Both the position numbers and the translations under genes were made by a program. 64,000 bases of DNA. Origin: Flavobacterium hankyongi (lineage in GTDB: Bacteria > Bacteroidota > Bacteroidia > Flavobacteriales > Flavobacteriaceae). Shown piece by piece: positions 1-8,855 of this stretch. Numbering within the stretch: the first letter of the stretch is position 1; each line of letters starts with the position of its first letter. The notes below the pieces were generated by a model. That model saw nothing but the letters and a program-made list of their open reading frames with translations, did not search any database and was not told the origin of the DNA. Where the stretch lies: the NCBI RefSeq assembly GCF_036840915.1, contig NZ_CP085725.1, positions 992,001-1,056,000 of the forward strand, in the 5' to 3' direction.

Positions 1-943
1 GTTTTTTAAAATAACCCCTCAGCAAAAAGTTATGTTTGAGAGCTTCTAAATTTTGATTTAACAGTAAACTTGCAGAATTTATATTAATCATTGTTGAATC
101 TATTTTTTTGACCAAATCAGGATTATTAGAAAGATAATTAATAGCACCTTTCCCTTCTTTCATGTTTGTAATCGTCCCATTTAAATTATTCACGACTGCA
201 TTAATTTCTGAGGATGATTTTTCAAGATTTGTCACTATTGATTTCATTTTATTAGCTACAGCCGTATCTTTTATTACACCTACAACGTTGTCTTTATCAT
301 CCAAAGATGTTATCAAAACATTTATTTTTTTAACTGTCTCTGATGTTTCTTTACTTGTAGTTTTTAGATAAAACAAAGTCTGTTTTAAGTCATTTGCCAT
401 ATCAGTATCATGAACCAAAAGTCCTAATGTTCCTTGCCCTTTTGTAATTTCATGGGTAATTTTCAATAAATCTGCTGTAATTAAAGCAGCATTATTATTT
501 GATATACTTAGAGTGTTTATTAAGTCGTTGGTTCTTATTTTCCTTATAGTAACAATTGTGTCACCTGATTCCACTAATGTATCATCCCCTTTTGCAGGAA
601 GTATATTAACAACCATATTTCCTACCAATCCATCTGAACCAATTGATGCTATAGCACTCTTTTTAATATGAGTGAACGCCTCATTATTGATGTGCATTGA
701 AATACATATTGAAGTATCAGTGATAATTTTTATTTCTCTTACTGTACCAATATTAATTCCTGAATATCTTACATTGTTGCCTATTTGCAATCCTGCGGCA
801 TCATTAAAAACTGCATGCAACTGTTTTGTTTTACTAAAAAAAAGCTGCTTGCTTCCAATAAAATATATAGCTGCAATAAATATGACTGTCCCTGCAATCA
901 CAAAAATGCCTAATTTAAACTTCTGCGTAAATGTTTTTTCCAT
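1..943 (-). CDS. mlaD: MlaD/MCE-family lipid-binding protein (3' end cut by window edge)
   Basis: Periplasmic substrate-binding component of a Mla-type phospholipid/lipid ABC transporter. Read on the minus strand from an ATG at 943, the frame stays open to base 1. It opens MEKTFTQKFKLGIFVIAG, an N-terminal membrane anchor of about 20 residues, followed by an MCE domain (about residues 35-115, with GLQIGNNVRYSGI). A long polar helical region with coiled-coil character follows (about 140-290). The last visible residues, NFLLRGYFKK, resemble the usual end of flavobacterial MCE proteins, so only a few residues are probably missing. The start lies 6 bases after the ATPase stop codon, and the order permease-ATPase-MCE is the normal mlaEFD arrangement. 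The family is clear; the transported lipid is not known. Confidence 0.85.
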   Translation of the reverse strand, partial: MEKTFTQKFKLGIFVIAGTVIFIAAIYFIGSKQLFFSKTKQLHAVFNDAAGLQIGNNVRYSGINIGTVREIKIITDTSICISMHINNEAFTHIKKSAIASIGSDGLVGNMVVNILPAKGDDTLVESGDTIVTIRKIRTNDLINTLSISNNNAALITADLLKITHEITKGQGTLGLLVHDTDMANDLKQTLFYLKTTSKETSETVKKINVLITSLDDKDNVVGVIKDTAVANKMKSIVTNLEKSSSEINAVVNNLNGTITNMKEGKGAINYLSNNPDLVKKIDSTMININSASLLLNQNLEALKHNFLLRGYFKK

Positions 944-949
944 AATTCC

Positions 950-1687
950 CTATTTAAAAAAGGCTTGTACATTTTCATCTTTAGATGATGCCAACTCATT
1001 AAAAGTTCCTTCGGCATAATTAATACCATCAATAAGTAAAATCATTCTGTCTGCGGTTACTCTGGCACAATCCACATCATGAGTAATTATTAAAGATGAT
1101 GTTTTATATTTTTCTTGAATTGATTTCATTAGCATTATAATTTCTTTGGAAGTAATAGGATCCAAACCAGTTGTAGGTTCATCATACAAAATTATTTTTG
1201 GCTGTAAAATTAAAGTCCGTGCCAAAGCTATTCTCCTTTTCATTCCTCCGGAAAGTTCATTGGGCATTAAGTCGATAGCTTTTGCCAGACCCACGTTCTC
1301 CAAAGCCTCCATTACCAAAGGTGTTGTATCTTCAATAACTCCAAACTTTTTGGTATGTCTCCTTAATGGAAATTCCAAATTCTCTCTAACTGACATGGAA
1401 TCATACAAAGCACTTCCTTGAAACAGAAATCCAATTTCGGTTCTTAATTCGTCCCATTGCTCTTGAGTAAGTGAAGAAATATCATTCCCCATCACATTAA
1501 TACTTCCGCTGTCTATTGTCTCGAGACCAATGACGCATTTTATCATAACCGATTTCCCTGAACCCGATTTTCCCATGATAACCACATTCTCTCCTTCATA
1601 CAAATCCATGGAAAAACCATTGAGGACAGCATTATCTCCAAATTTTTTATGCAGATTTTTTATTTCTATCATAATTTTTCTATCCAT
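950..1687 (-). CDS. mlaF: Mla-type ABC transporter ATP-binding protein
   Basis: ATPase subunit (245 aa) that powers the MlaE permease at the cytoplasmic face of the inner membrane. Visible motifs in order: Walker A GKSGSGKS near residue 40, Q-loop region GFLFQGSALYDS, ABC signature LSGGMKRR, Walker B IILYDEPTTGLDP and H-loop IITHD. Length is normal for MlaF. Translation may start at the ATG at 1687, two bases after the mlaE stop, or at the second Met (1672, MIEIKNLHKKFG), which fits the family better at its N-terminus. It is co-transcribed with mlaE and mlaD, with only 2 and 6 bases between genes. Function assignment to the family is firm. Confidence 0.93.
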   Translation of the reverse strand: MDRKIMIEIKNLHKKFGDNAVLNGFSMDLYEGENVVIMGKSGSGKSVMIKCVIGLETIDSGSINVMGNDISSLTQEQWDELRTEIGFLFQGSALYDSMSVRENLEFPLRRHTKKFGVIEDTTPLVMEALENVGLAKAIDLMPNELSGGMKRRIALARTLILQPKIILYDEPTTGLDPITSKEIIMLMKSIQEKYKTSSLIITHDVDCARVTADRMILLIDGINYAEGTFNELASSKDENVQAFFK

Positions 1688-1689
1688 AA

Positions 1690-2466
1690 CTAAATAAAGA
1701 TATTGGTTATTAAAACTACAATAAAATCAATAACAAAAAGCAACATGGAGGTATATACCACCGCAGAATTTGCCGCGAGACCAACACCTACAGTTCCTTT
1801 TTTACAATTATATCCTTTATAGCAACCCACTAAACCTATAGCAAAACCAAAAAAGAAACTCTTTACAATTGCAGGAAACAAATCAGAAAATTCTAAATTA
1901 TTGAAAACTTGATTAAAATATAGCAAAAAGGAAACATTCCCTTTGGTATTTTCAACTAAATAAGAGCCAAAAATTGCAATAGTATCCCCACACAACACAA
2001 GCAATGGTAGCATTAAAGTGGTAGCTAAAATTCGGGTTACTACTAGATATTTAAAAGGATTTGTTCCAGAAACTTCCATAGCATCAATTTGCTCAGTAAC
2101 CCTCATAGAACCTATCTCGGCACCAATACCAGAGCCTATTTTACCAGCGCAGATTAATCCAGTTATGATAGGTCCTATCTCTCTTATTATTGAAATACTA
2201 ACCATAGAAGGCATCCAAGAAACAGCTCCAAATTCTTCTAATGTAGGTCTTGATTGTAAGGTAAAAACTAAACCTATGATAAAACCAGTAACTAAAACTA
2301 ATGTCAATGACTTATTACCTATATTATAACATTGCTTCAATAACTCATTGAATTCATAAGGACTTTTAAATACTTCTTTGAAAAAACGGATGGAAAAAAA
2401 TGTAAGATCACCTATTTCAGCAAGAAATGCTTTGAATGAATCTATCATTGGCCTAAATACATCCAT
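1690..2466 (-). CDS. mlaE: MlaE-family ABC transporter permease
   Basis: Integral membrane permease (258 aa) of the Mla/MCE lipid transport system, first gene of mlaEFD here. Five or so hydrophobic segments are visible, and the family core REIGPIITGLICAGKIGSGIGAEIGSMRVTEQIDAMEVSG (about residues 95-135) is well conserved. Start ATG at 2466 lies about 22 bases after a predicted transcription start, given the TAAATTTG box at 2495-2502. The stop TAG is two bases before mlaF. Known role of the family: moving lipids between outer and inner membranes. Direction and substrate cannot be told from sequence. Confidence 0.92.
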   Translation of the reverse strand: MDVFRPMIDSFKAFLAEIGDLTFFSIRFFKEVFKSPYEFNELLKQCYNIGNKSLTLVLVTGFIIGLVFTLQSRPTLEEFGAVSWMPSMVSISIIREIGPIITGLICAGKIGSGIGAEIGSMRVTEQIDAMEVSGTNPFKYLVVTRILATTLMLPLLVLCGDTIAIFGSYLVENTKGNVSFLLYFNQVFNNLEFSDLFPAIVKSFFFGFAIGLVGCYKGYNCKKGTVGVGLAANSAVVYTSMLLFVIDFIVVLITNIFI

Positions 2467-2494
2467 AGAAGATATACGAATTAAGTGATTTACT

Positions 2495-2502
2495 CAAATT
2501 TA
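2495..2502 (-). promoter_or_regulatory. -10 (-7) box of the mlaEFD promoter
   Basis: TAAATTTG on the minus strand matches the Bacteroidetes TAnnTTTG box and sits 28 bases upstream of the mlaE ATG. No good TTG -33 element is seen at the expected distance, so this is a one-box call. Confidence 0.5.
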
Positions 2503-2560
2503 CGATTCTTATATTTAAAAAATAATTAAAATCGTACAAAAGTTATAAAATATATAACAA

Positions 2561-2594
2561 AATAAAAAATCCGTTTTGTTTACACAAAACGGAT
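2561..2594 (-). terminator. Rho-independent terminator of lpd
   Basis: Perfect 11-bp stem (atccgttttgt 2569-2579 / acaaaacggat 2584-2594) with a 4-base loop, followed on the minus strand by a T-rich run. It lies 45 bases after the lpd stop codon. Confidence 0.85.
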
Positions 2595-2638
2595 TCATAT
2601 CTAAGAAGTCTAAAAATCAGACTTTCAAATAATTTAAA

Positions 2639-4027
2639 TTACAAGTGAATTACTTCACCATAAGCGTCAGCAACTGCTTCCATAACTGCCTCACTCATTG
2701 TAGGGTGTGGATGAACTGCTTTTAAGATTTCGTGACCTGTAGTTTCTAATTTACGTGCTACAACTGCTTCAGCAATCATATCTGTAACACCAGCTCCAAT
2801 CATGTGACAACCCAACCACTCTCCGTATTTCGCATCAAAAATAACTTTTACGAAACCATCAGGAGTTCCTGCAGCTTTAGCTTTTCCAGAAGCTGAGAAT
2901 GGGAACTTACCAATTTTCAATTCGTATCCTTTTTCTTTAGCCGCTTTTTCTGTTAAACCAACAGACGCAATTTCAGGAGTAGCATAGGTACAACCAGGAA
3001 TGTTTCCATAATCTAATGGTTCAACATGTAAACCTGCGATTTTTTCAACACATAAAATTCCTTCAGCAGAAGCAACGTGAGCCAAAGCCTGTCCCGGAGT
3101 AACGTCACCAATAGCGTAGTAACCAGGAACGTTAGTTTGATAATATGAATTAACTAAGATTTTATCTTTGTCTGTAGCAATACCAGTTTCTTCTAAACCA
3201 ATATTTTCGATGTTTGTTTTGATACCTACAGCAGAAAGAACGATATCTGCTTCAAGAATTTCTTCTCCTTTAGCTGTTTTAACTGTAGCTTTCACTCCTG
3301 CTCCAGTTGTATCTACTTTTTCAACAGATGCGTTTGTCATTACATTGATACCAGCTTTCTTTAAAGAACGCTCAAATTGTTTTGAGATATCTTCGTCTTC
3401 AACAGGTACTACATTTGGCATAAACTCAACGATAGTAACTTCTGTTCCCATAGAATTATAGAAGTGAGCAAACTCAACTCCAATAGCTCCAGAACCTACA
3501 ACAATCATTTTCTTAGGTTGCTCAGGTAATACCATTGCTTGACGGTATCCTATTACTTTTTTACCATCTTGAGGTAAATTAGGTAATTCTCTTGAACGTG
3601 CACCAGTAGCAATGATAATATGATCCGCAGAATATTCAGTTACTTTACCATCTGCAGCAGTAACATCAACTTTCTTGCCCGGTTTCACTTTCCCAAAACC
3701 ATCAATAACGTCAATTTTATTTTTCTTCATTAAGAACTGAACACCTTTGCTCATTCCTTCCGCAACACCACGAGAACGTGCAATTACTGCTCCAAAGTCT
3801 TTATCAACATTGTCTACTTTTAAACCATAATCAGAAGCATGCTTTAGGTAATCAAAAACCTGTGCAGATTTTAATAATGCTTTCGTTGGGATACATCCCC
3901 AGTTCAAACAAATTCCACCAAGATTTTCTTTTTCAATAACGGCAACTTTAAAGCCTAATTGTGATGCTCTAATGGCAGTTACATAACCACCAGGACCACT
4001 TCCTAAAACAATAATATCGTATTTCAT
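2639..4027 (-). CDS. lpd: Dihydrolipoyl dehydrogenase
   Basis: FAD-dependent E3 subunit (462 aa from the chosen start) that reoxidises dihydrolipoamide in 2-oxoacid dehydrogenase complexes and the glycine cleavage system. Visible: N-terminal FAD-binding IIVLGSGPGGYVTA; redox-active disulfide GGICLNWGCIPTK (about residues 38-50); NAD-binding VVGSGAIGVEFA; second FAD motif YAIGDVTPG; and C-terminal catalytic HPHPTMSEA with the His-Glu dyad. An in-frame ATG 13 codons further upstream (4066) exists, but MKYDIIVLGSG at 4027 is the family start. It is a stand-alone gene with its own terminator. Very sure of the enzyme class. Confidence 0.95.
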   Translation of the reverse strand: MKYDIIVLGSGPGGYVTAIRASQLGFKVAVIEKENLGGICLNWGCIPTKALLKSAQVFDYLKHASDYGLKVDNVDKDFGAVIARSRGVAEGMSKGVQFLMKKNKIDVIDGFGKVKPGKKVDVTAADGKVTEYSADHIIIATGARSRELPNLPQDGKKVIGYRQAMVLPEQPKKMIVVGSGAIGVEFAHFYNSMGTEVTIVEFMPNVVPVEDEDISKQFERSLKKAGINVMTNASVEKVDTTGAGVKATVKTAKGEEILEADIVLSAVGIKTNIENIGLEETGIATDKDKILVNSYYQTNVPGYYAIGDVTPGQALAHVASAEGILCVEKIAGLHVEPLDYGNIPGCTYATPEIASVGLTEKAAKEKGYELKIGKFPFSASGKAKAAGTPDGFVKVIFDAKYGEWLGCHMIGAGVTDMIAEAVVARKLETTGHEILKAVHPHPTMSEAVMEAVADAYGEVIHL

Positions 4028-4103
4028 AACGTAAAATTTTCTAAATTTCAGAGCACGAAAATACATAATAAATATAGAGTACTCAAATATTCTATTAATT
4101 ATT

Positions 4104-4166
4104 TGGGCGTTACCCTTCGGGTCACGTGTTCCGCGCTACATGGTAGCTTGCTTCACCCGTTAACGC
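4104..4166. repeat. Extragenic palindromic repeat element (flavobacterial type)
   Basis: A 63-base G+C-rich island in an A+T-rich gap. It is bounded by the inverted hexamers gcgtta (4107-4112) and taacgc (4161-4166). Inside are two small hairpins, accc-ttc-gggt (4112-4122) and gctac-atg-gtagc (4135-4147). From memory, sequences opening ggcgttacccttcgggtc recur between genes in Flavobacterium genomes. No ORF is present. Confidence 0.6.
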
Positions 4167-4212
4167 ATTTAAAATGAAGGCTCCATCATAATTAAACTTT
4201 GATAATTAAAAA

Positions 4213-4247
4213 AACTTCTAACTTCTAACTCCTAACTTCCAACTTTA
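4213..4247. repeat. Five tandem copies of a heptamer next to a promoter
   Basis: Period-7 array aacttct / aacttct / aactcct / aacttcc / aacttta (4213-4247), ending 3 bases before the TATCTTTG promoter box of the rRNA methyltransferase gene. Copies differ by one or two bases. Confidence 0.75.
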
Positions 4248-4250
4248 TAC

Positions 4251-4258
4251 TATCTTTG
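4251..4258 (+). promoter_or_regulatory. -10 box of the rRNA methyltransferase gene
   Basis: TATCTTTG matches TAnnTTTG and lies 19 bases before the ATG at 4278. The -33 region is occupied by the heptamer array, which offers only TTC in place of TTG. Confidence 0.65.
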
Positions 4259-4277
4259 CACGCTCAAAATTAACATC

Positions 4278-5492
4278 ATGCGATTACATAGAAACTTGGT
4301 TTACACAACAATAGACTCTTTAAATGCCATTTTTAACGAAGGTGAATATGCTGATAAAGTGGTGGCCCGCGCTTTAAAAAAAGACAAACGTTGGGGAAGT
4401 GCGGACCGTAAGTTTGTCGCTGAAACCATCTATGAAATTGTACGTTGGAAACGTTTATATGCTGAAATTGCTGAAGTAAAAGAACCTTTTGATCGCGATA
4501 ACTTATGGAGAATGTTTGCTTCATGGGCTGTTCTGAGAGGTTATCAAATTCCTGATTGGACTCAGTTACAAGGAACTCCAGAACGCAAAATCAAAGGGCG
4601 TTTTGATGAATTATCAAAAAACAGAGCTATCAAAGAATCTATTCCTGATTGGATGGATGAATTAGGTGTAAAAGAATTAGGTGAAGCTGTTTGGAATAAA
4701 GAAATAAAAGCTCAAAACGAACAGGCAAAGGTTATTTTACGTGTTAACACTTTAAAAATTTCTCCAGATAAATTGCGTTCACGTTTAATGGATGCAAATA
4801 TCGAAACTGAATATATCAAAAATCAACCTCAAGCCTTGGTTTTAAAAGAGCGTGCTAATGTTTTTCTTACACAAGAATTCAAAGACGGTTTATTTGAGGT
4901 ACAAGATGCTTCTTCACAATTAGTAGCACCATTATTAGATGTTAAACCAGGAATGCGTGTTGTAGATACTTGTGCAGGTGCAGGTGGAAAAACATTGCAT
5001 TTGGCTTCTATTATGGAAAACAAAGGGCAATTAATTGCTTTAGATTTATACGAAAGTAAATTAAACCAGTTAAAATTACGTGCTCGTCGCAATGGGGTTC
5101 ACAACATAGAAACTCGTGTTATTGAAAGTTCAAAAACCATCAAAAAACTTCATGAAAAAGCGGACAGGGTTTTAATTGATGCACCTTGTAGCGGTTTAGG
5201 TGTTTTAAAACGTAATCCAGACAGTAAATGGAAATTACAACCTGAATTCATTGAAAATATCAAAAAAATTCAGGCAGAAGTTTTAGAAAATTATTCTAAA
5301 ATTGTGAAACCAGGAGGAAAACTTGTTTATGCCACTTGCTCAGTCTTACCCTCTGAAAATCAAGAACAAATACAACGCTTTTTAACTACTGAAAGCGGAA
5401 AAAACTTTACCTTTGTAGAAGATCATAAGATTCTTGCACATGAATCTGGCTACGATGGATTTTATATGGCTTTATTAGAAAGAAAGCAATAA
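4278..5492 (+). CDS. RsmB/NOP-family rRNA (cytosine-5) methyltransferase
   Basis: SAM-dependent RNA m5C methyltransferase (404 aa), probably acting on 16S rRNA. The N-terminal third is a helical RNA-binding region. The Rossmann domain shows the SAM motif VVDTCAGAGGKTLHLA (about 230-245). Motif IV DAPCSGLGVLKRNPDSKW and motif VI VYATCSVLPSEN supply the two Cys of RsmB-type enzymes (TCS catalytic, PCS release). The start ATG is fixed by the promoter box at 4251. Flavobacterial members differ enough from E. coli RsmB that the exact target base is not certain. It is a stand-alone gene. Confidence 0.9.
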   Translation: MRLHRNLVYTTIDSLNAIFNEGEYADKVVARALKKDKRWGSADRKFVAETIYEIVRWKRLYAEIAEVKEPFDRDNLWRMFASWAVLRGYQIPDWTQLQGTPERKIKGRFDELSKNRAIKESIPDWMDELGVKELGEAVWNKEIKAQNEQAKVILRVNTLKISPDKLRSRLMDANIETEYIKNQPQALVLKERANVFLTQEFKDGLFEVQDASSQLVAPLLDVKPGMRVVDTCAGAGGKTLHLASIMENKGQLIALDLYESKLNQLKLRARRNGVHNIETRVIESSKTIKKLHEKADRVLIDAPCSGLGVLKRNPDSKWKLQPEFIENIKKIQAEVLENYSKIVKPGGKLVYATCSVLPSENQEQIQRFLTTESGKNFTFVEDHKILAHESGYDGFYMALLERKQ

Positions 5493-5603
5493 AAAATAAC
5501 TAAAGACTTCCAAAAACTATTTTTTTACAATTTGCTAATTGTAAGCAGGTAATTACGCTTTATTACTAACCAAATTCTAACCTCAATTTAAAATAATAAT
5601 AGT

Positions 5604-6710
5604 ATGAAAAAAATCTACTTTTTAACTAGTTTGCTATGCTCTTTAATAGCATTTTCTCAAAATGGAGCACCAGCTGCACCTTATTATAATGGGTTCAATT
5701 GGACTTTGACAGGTCAAAATCTAAAAAATGCTTTGTCCACAAAAATCATTAACACACACACAAACTTTTTATCTTACACACCTGGTATTTGGGAAGCTTC
5801 TAAAATAACTGACTTGGATCCTAATGATGCAACAAATACTAACGTATTATTACTTTATGGATTTAGCAATAATATGTGTCCTGCATCTACAGCTGACGAT
5901 AACGATCACAGACGTAGAAATAAAGATTCAAACGGAGGGAATAATTCATGTGAATGGAACAGAGAGCACGTTTACGCTAAATCTTTAGGTACGCCTCCTT
6001 TAGATGATGCCGCACCAAGTGATGCTGGTGAAGATGCACATCATTTAAGAGCTGCCGATGTACAAAGAAACGCAAACAGAGGAAACAGAAAATTTGCAAC
6101 AGGATCAGGTAATTCAGGTAATGTAGGAGGTGACTGGTATCCAGGAGATGAATGGAAAGGTGATGTCGCTCGTATGATGATGTATATGTATTTAAGATAT
6201 CCAACTCAATGTTTACCAATAAATGTTGGTACAGGAGCTACAGTTGCTGGAGATACAAACATGATTAATCTTTTTTTACAATGGAATGCAGAAGATCCTG
6301 TTTCTCAATATGAAGACAACAGAAACACTTATCATGATTCAAACGGAACATATGCACAAGGTAACAGAAACCCTTTTATTGACAATCCTTACTTGGCCAC
6401 TGTAATTTGGGGAGGTATTGCTGCACAAAATCGTTGGCCTGCAATATTCCTTTCTACTGATGAATTTGTTGCATTGGAAAGAACGACAGTTTATCCAAAT
6501 CCTTCAAATGATAACACAATTACTATTTCATCAGAGGTAGATTTGGACAAAATTGAAGTCATCAATTTAAACGGACAATTGATACAAATCATCAAGGATT
6601 TATCCAATAACCAGAAAAGTACTACAATAAATAATTTACCGCAAGGCCTTTATTTACTGAAACTTTCATCAGGTAATGCCGTCTCAACTAAAAAAATAAT
6701 TATAAACTAA
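5604..6710 (+). CDS. Secreted endonuclease I family nuclease with T9SS sorting domain
   Basis: Secreted DNA/RNA nuclease (368 aa). A Sec signal peptide (MKKIYFLTSLLCSLIAFSQ) leads into an endonuclease I domain (about 30-270). The metal-dependent active-site region is CEWNREHVYAKSLG, with His122, followed by GEDAHHLRAADVQRNANRGN. The C-terminus (about 296-368), from TVYPNPSND to KKIIIN, is a T9SS type A sorting domain, so the enzyme should be exported by type IX secretion and surface-attached or released. It is the simplest of three paralogues in a row and lacks the fibronectin and extra domains of the next two. Likely role: digestion of extracellular nucleic acid for phosphate and nucleosides. 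Confidence 0.9.
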   Translation: MKKIYFLTSLLCSLIAFSQNGAPAAPYYNGFNWTLTGQNLKNALSTKIINTHTNFLSYTPGIWEASKITDLDPNDATNTNVLLLYGFSNNMCPASTADDNDHRRRNKDSNGGNNSCEWNREHVYAKSLGTPPLDDAAPSDAGEDAHHLRAADVQRNANRGNRKFATGSGNSGNVGGDWYPGDEWKGDVARMMMYMYLRYPTQCLPINVGTGATVAGDTNMINLFLQWNAEDPVSQYEDNRNTYHDSNGTYAQGNRNPFIDNPYLATVIWGGIAAQNRWPAIFLSTDEFVALERTTVYPNPSNDNTITISSEVDLDKIEVINLNGQLIQIIKDLSNNQKSTTINNLPQGLYLLKLSSGNAVSTKKIIIN

Positions 6711-6739
6711 TTGTTTTCCTAAGTTTTTTAATAGATTTG
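6711..6739 (+). promoter_or_regulatory. Promoter of the second endonuclease gene
   Basis: TTG (6711-6713), 18-base spacer, TAGATTTG (6732-6739): a full Bacteroidetes-type promoter. The TTG begins at the first base after the preceding stop codon, so the paralogues can be transcribed separately. The ATG is 37 bases downstream of the box. Confidence 0.75.
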
Positions 6740-6776
6740 TCGCCCCAATCCTAAAAAAAATAAAACTTAAACGTTT

Positions 6777-8558
6777 ATGAAACAGAAAATTACTTTTCTT
6801 TTATTATTAATTACATGCATTTCATTTGCACAAATTCCATCGGGATATTACAATACTGCAACAGGAACTGGTGCTGTTTTAAAAACTCAATTGTACAATA
6901 TCATTAAAGGTCATACCAATAATGGATATGATGGGCTTTATACAACTTATCAAACCTCAGATATTGATAATTATTACGAAAATGATGGAACAATAATGGA
7001 CATGTATTCTGAACGTCCAACCGCTGCTGATCCTTATAACTACAGTTCAGGTTCAACTCAGAGATGTGGAAATTATAGCTCTGAAGGAGATTGCTATAAT
7101 AGAGAACATATAATACCTCAATCAACTTTCAATTCTGCAAATCCAATGGTAGCAGATGCACATTTCATTACTCCGACTGATGGAAAAGTTAATGGAATGA
7201 GAAGTAATTATCCACATGGCACTGTTTCAACTGCAACTTGGACTTCATTAAATGGAGGTAAATTAGGTAATAGTAGTGTTTCTGGATATACTGGTACTGT
7301 TTTTGAACCAATTAACGAGTTTAAAGGTGATATTGCACGTATGTATTTTTACTTTGTAACACGTTATGAAAATACAGTTGCGGGATATCCATACGCAGTT
7401 TTTAGTGGCAACACATACCCAGCCATAGATTCTTCGTTTCTTACAATGTTAATCAATTGGCACAATAATGATCCAGTTAGTGCATTTGAAATTAATAGAA
7501 ATAATAAAATATATGCGAGACAAAATAATCGTAACCCATATATTGACCATCCTGAATATGTTGGTCTTGTTTGGGGAGCTGGAAGTTGCCCTGCAGATTC
7601 ACAAGCTCCAACAGCTCCAACAGCACTAACAGTTGGGACAATAACTTCGTCATCTATTGTTCTTTCTTGGTCAGCAAGTACAGATAATACAGGTGTAACT
7701 AATTATGATATCTATATTGATGGGGTAAAATATGCTTCAAGTGGAGGAGCAACTTCAATTACAATCACTGGATTAAATCCTTCAACTTCATACTCAATAT
7801 ATGTAATTGCAAAAGACTGTCAAAATAACCTTTCAGGTCAAAGTAATGTAGTAAATCCTACAACTATTGCTGGACCTTCAGGTGGTTCAACTTGTGGTAA
7901 CGAAACATTTGAAACCATTCCTGCAAGCTCATCTTCGTATGGAACGTATAACTGGACTAACGGCGGTGTTTCTTGGACATCAACTGATTCAAGAACAGAT
8001 CAAACAATAAATACTAGAGCAATTATGGTAAGAAATGGTTCATTAACATCATCTGCCGTTCCTAATGGAGTTGGAGACTTGACCATTACAACGCAATTGA
8101 AATTTACTGGATCAGCTGGGACTTTTAATTTAAAAGTTAACGGAATAACAAAAGCAACTATACCTTACAGTGCAACAGTAAATACTGTTACAATTAGTGA
8201 TATTAATGTGGATGGTAATGTAATAATCAGTTTAGATGGAAATAACACTACAACAAACCGTGTTGCAATTGATGACCTAACATGGACATGTTACACTGCT
8301 CTTCGAACTGATGATTTTAAAGATACAACTGATTTCAAAATTTATCCAAATCCATCGAATGGTAGTTTTAGAATAGATTATGATATAACAATTGGAAATA
8401 TAGATGTTGAGATTTATTCAACTTTAGGTCAAAAAGTTTTCGAAAAGCAAAATATAAATAACAATATAATTTCAACAAACGGTTTACAAAATGGAATTTA
8501 TTTAGTCAAAATCACTAAGGATTCAAAATCGATAGTAAAGAAAATTGTTATCAATTAA
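6777..8558 (+). CDS. Secreted endonuclease I family nuclease with FN3 and T9SS domains
   Basis: Secreted nuclease (593 aa), paralogue of its neighbours. Signal peptide to about residue 19 (ISFAQ). Endonuclease I domain about 25-270, with CYNREHIIPQSTF (His111) and ADAHFITPTDGKVNGMRSN. A fibronectin type III domain (about 278-365, APTAPTALTVG to SGQSN) follows. Next is an uncharacterised beta-rich segment (about 370-505) bounded by two cysteines, resembling a carbohydrate-binding jelly roll. The T9SS type A sorting domain (about 520-593) starts KIYPNPSNG and ends KKIVIN. It has its own promoter at 6711-6739 and a strong terminator at 8569. Nuclease class is sure; the role of the middle domain is inferred only. 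Confidence 0.9.
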   Translation: MKQKITFLLLLITCISFAQIPSGYYNTATGTGAVLKTQLYNIIKGHTNNGYDGLYTTYQTSDIDNYYENDGTIMDMYSERPTAADPYNYSSGSTQRCGNYSSEGDCYNREHIIPQSTFNSANPMVADAHFITPTDGKVNGMRSNYPHGTVSTATWTSLNGGKLGNSSVSGYTGTVFEPINEFKGDIARMYFYFVTRYENTVAGYPYAVFSGNTYPAIDSSFLTMLINWHNNDPVSAFEINRNNKIYARQNNRNPYIDHPEYVGLVWGAGSCPADSQAPTAPTALTVGTITSSSIVLSWSASTDNTGVTNYDIYIDGVKYASSGGATSITITGLNPSTSYSIYVIAKDCQNNLSGQSNVVNPTTIAGPSGGSTCGNETFETIPASSSSYGTYNWTNGGVSWTSTDSRTDQTINTRAIMVRNGSLTSSAVPNGVGDLTITTQLKFTGSAGTFNLKVNGITKATIPYSATVNTVTISDINVDGNVIISLDGNNTTTNRVAIDDLTWTCYTALRTDDFKDTTDFKIYPNPSNGSFRIDYDITIGNIDVEIYSTLGQKVFEKQNINNNIISTNGLQNGIYLVKITKDSKSIVKKIVIN

Positions 8559-8568
8559 TAAATAAATT

Positions 8569-8589
8569 AGCGGCTTGGCCGCTTTTTTT
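8569..8589 (+). terminator. Rho-independent terminator of the second endonuclease gene
   Basis: Stem agcggc (8569-8574) / gccgct (8578-8583) with a 3-base loop, then a run of T's. It begins 11 bases after the stop codon. Confidence 0.85.
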
Positions 8590-8674
8590 ATGCCTTGTTA
8601 ACAACAAAAAAACAGAAACATTTGTCATAATTAATTATTTAAAAAATAAGTTTAACTCAAATCAAAATAATTAA

Positions 8675-8719
8675 ATTACTGATTTTCAATATATTGTTAA
8701 TGAAATTGTTATTAACTAA
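8675..8719 (+). pseudogene. Decayed 3' end of a further endonuclease/T9SS gene copy
   Basis: The 330-base gap between the second and third endonuclease genes is not random. Codons at 8675-8719 read IT-DFQYIVNEIVIN-stop and align with ITKDSKSIVKKIVIN-stop at the end of the preceding gene, with one codon lost. Several differences are synonymous third-position changes (ata/att, gta/gtt, atc/att, aat/aac). It is followed by a second agcggc-type terminator at 8725. Upstream of 8675 the frame meets stops and no homology remains. The rest of the gap (8590-8674, 8751-8855) shows only A+T-rich sequence. Confidence 0.55.
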
Positions 8720-8724
8720 TATTT

Positions 8725-8750
8725 TAGCGGCTAACATGCCGCTATTTTTA
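8725..8750 (+). terminator. Orphan terminator, near copy of the one at 8569
   Basis: Stem tagcggc (8725-8731) / gccgcta (8738-8744), loop taacat, then T-rich sequence. It shares the gcggc core with the terminator at 8569-8589, but no intact gene precedes it, only the relic ending at 8719. Confidence 0.75.
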
Positions 8751-8855
8751 TATTTATTTTTCACAGAATTATAATCATCAATAAGATAACAAAAATTTAA
8801 TATTCAACTAAAACCCAATGTAATTTGAAAAAATACTTTTACAGTATTTGAAAAC

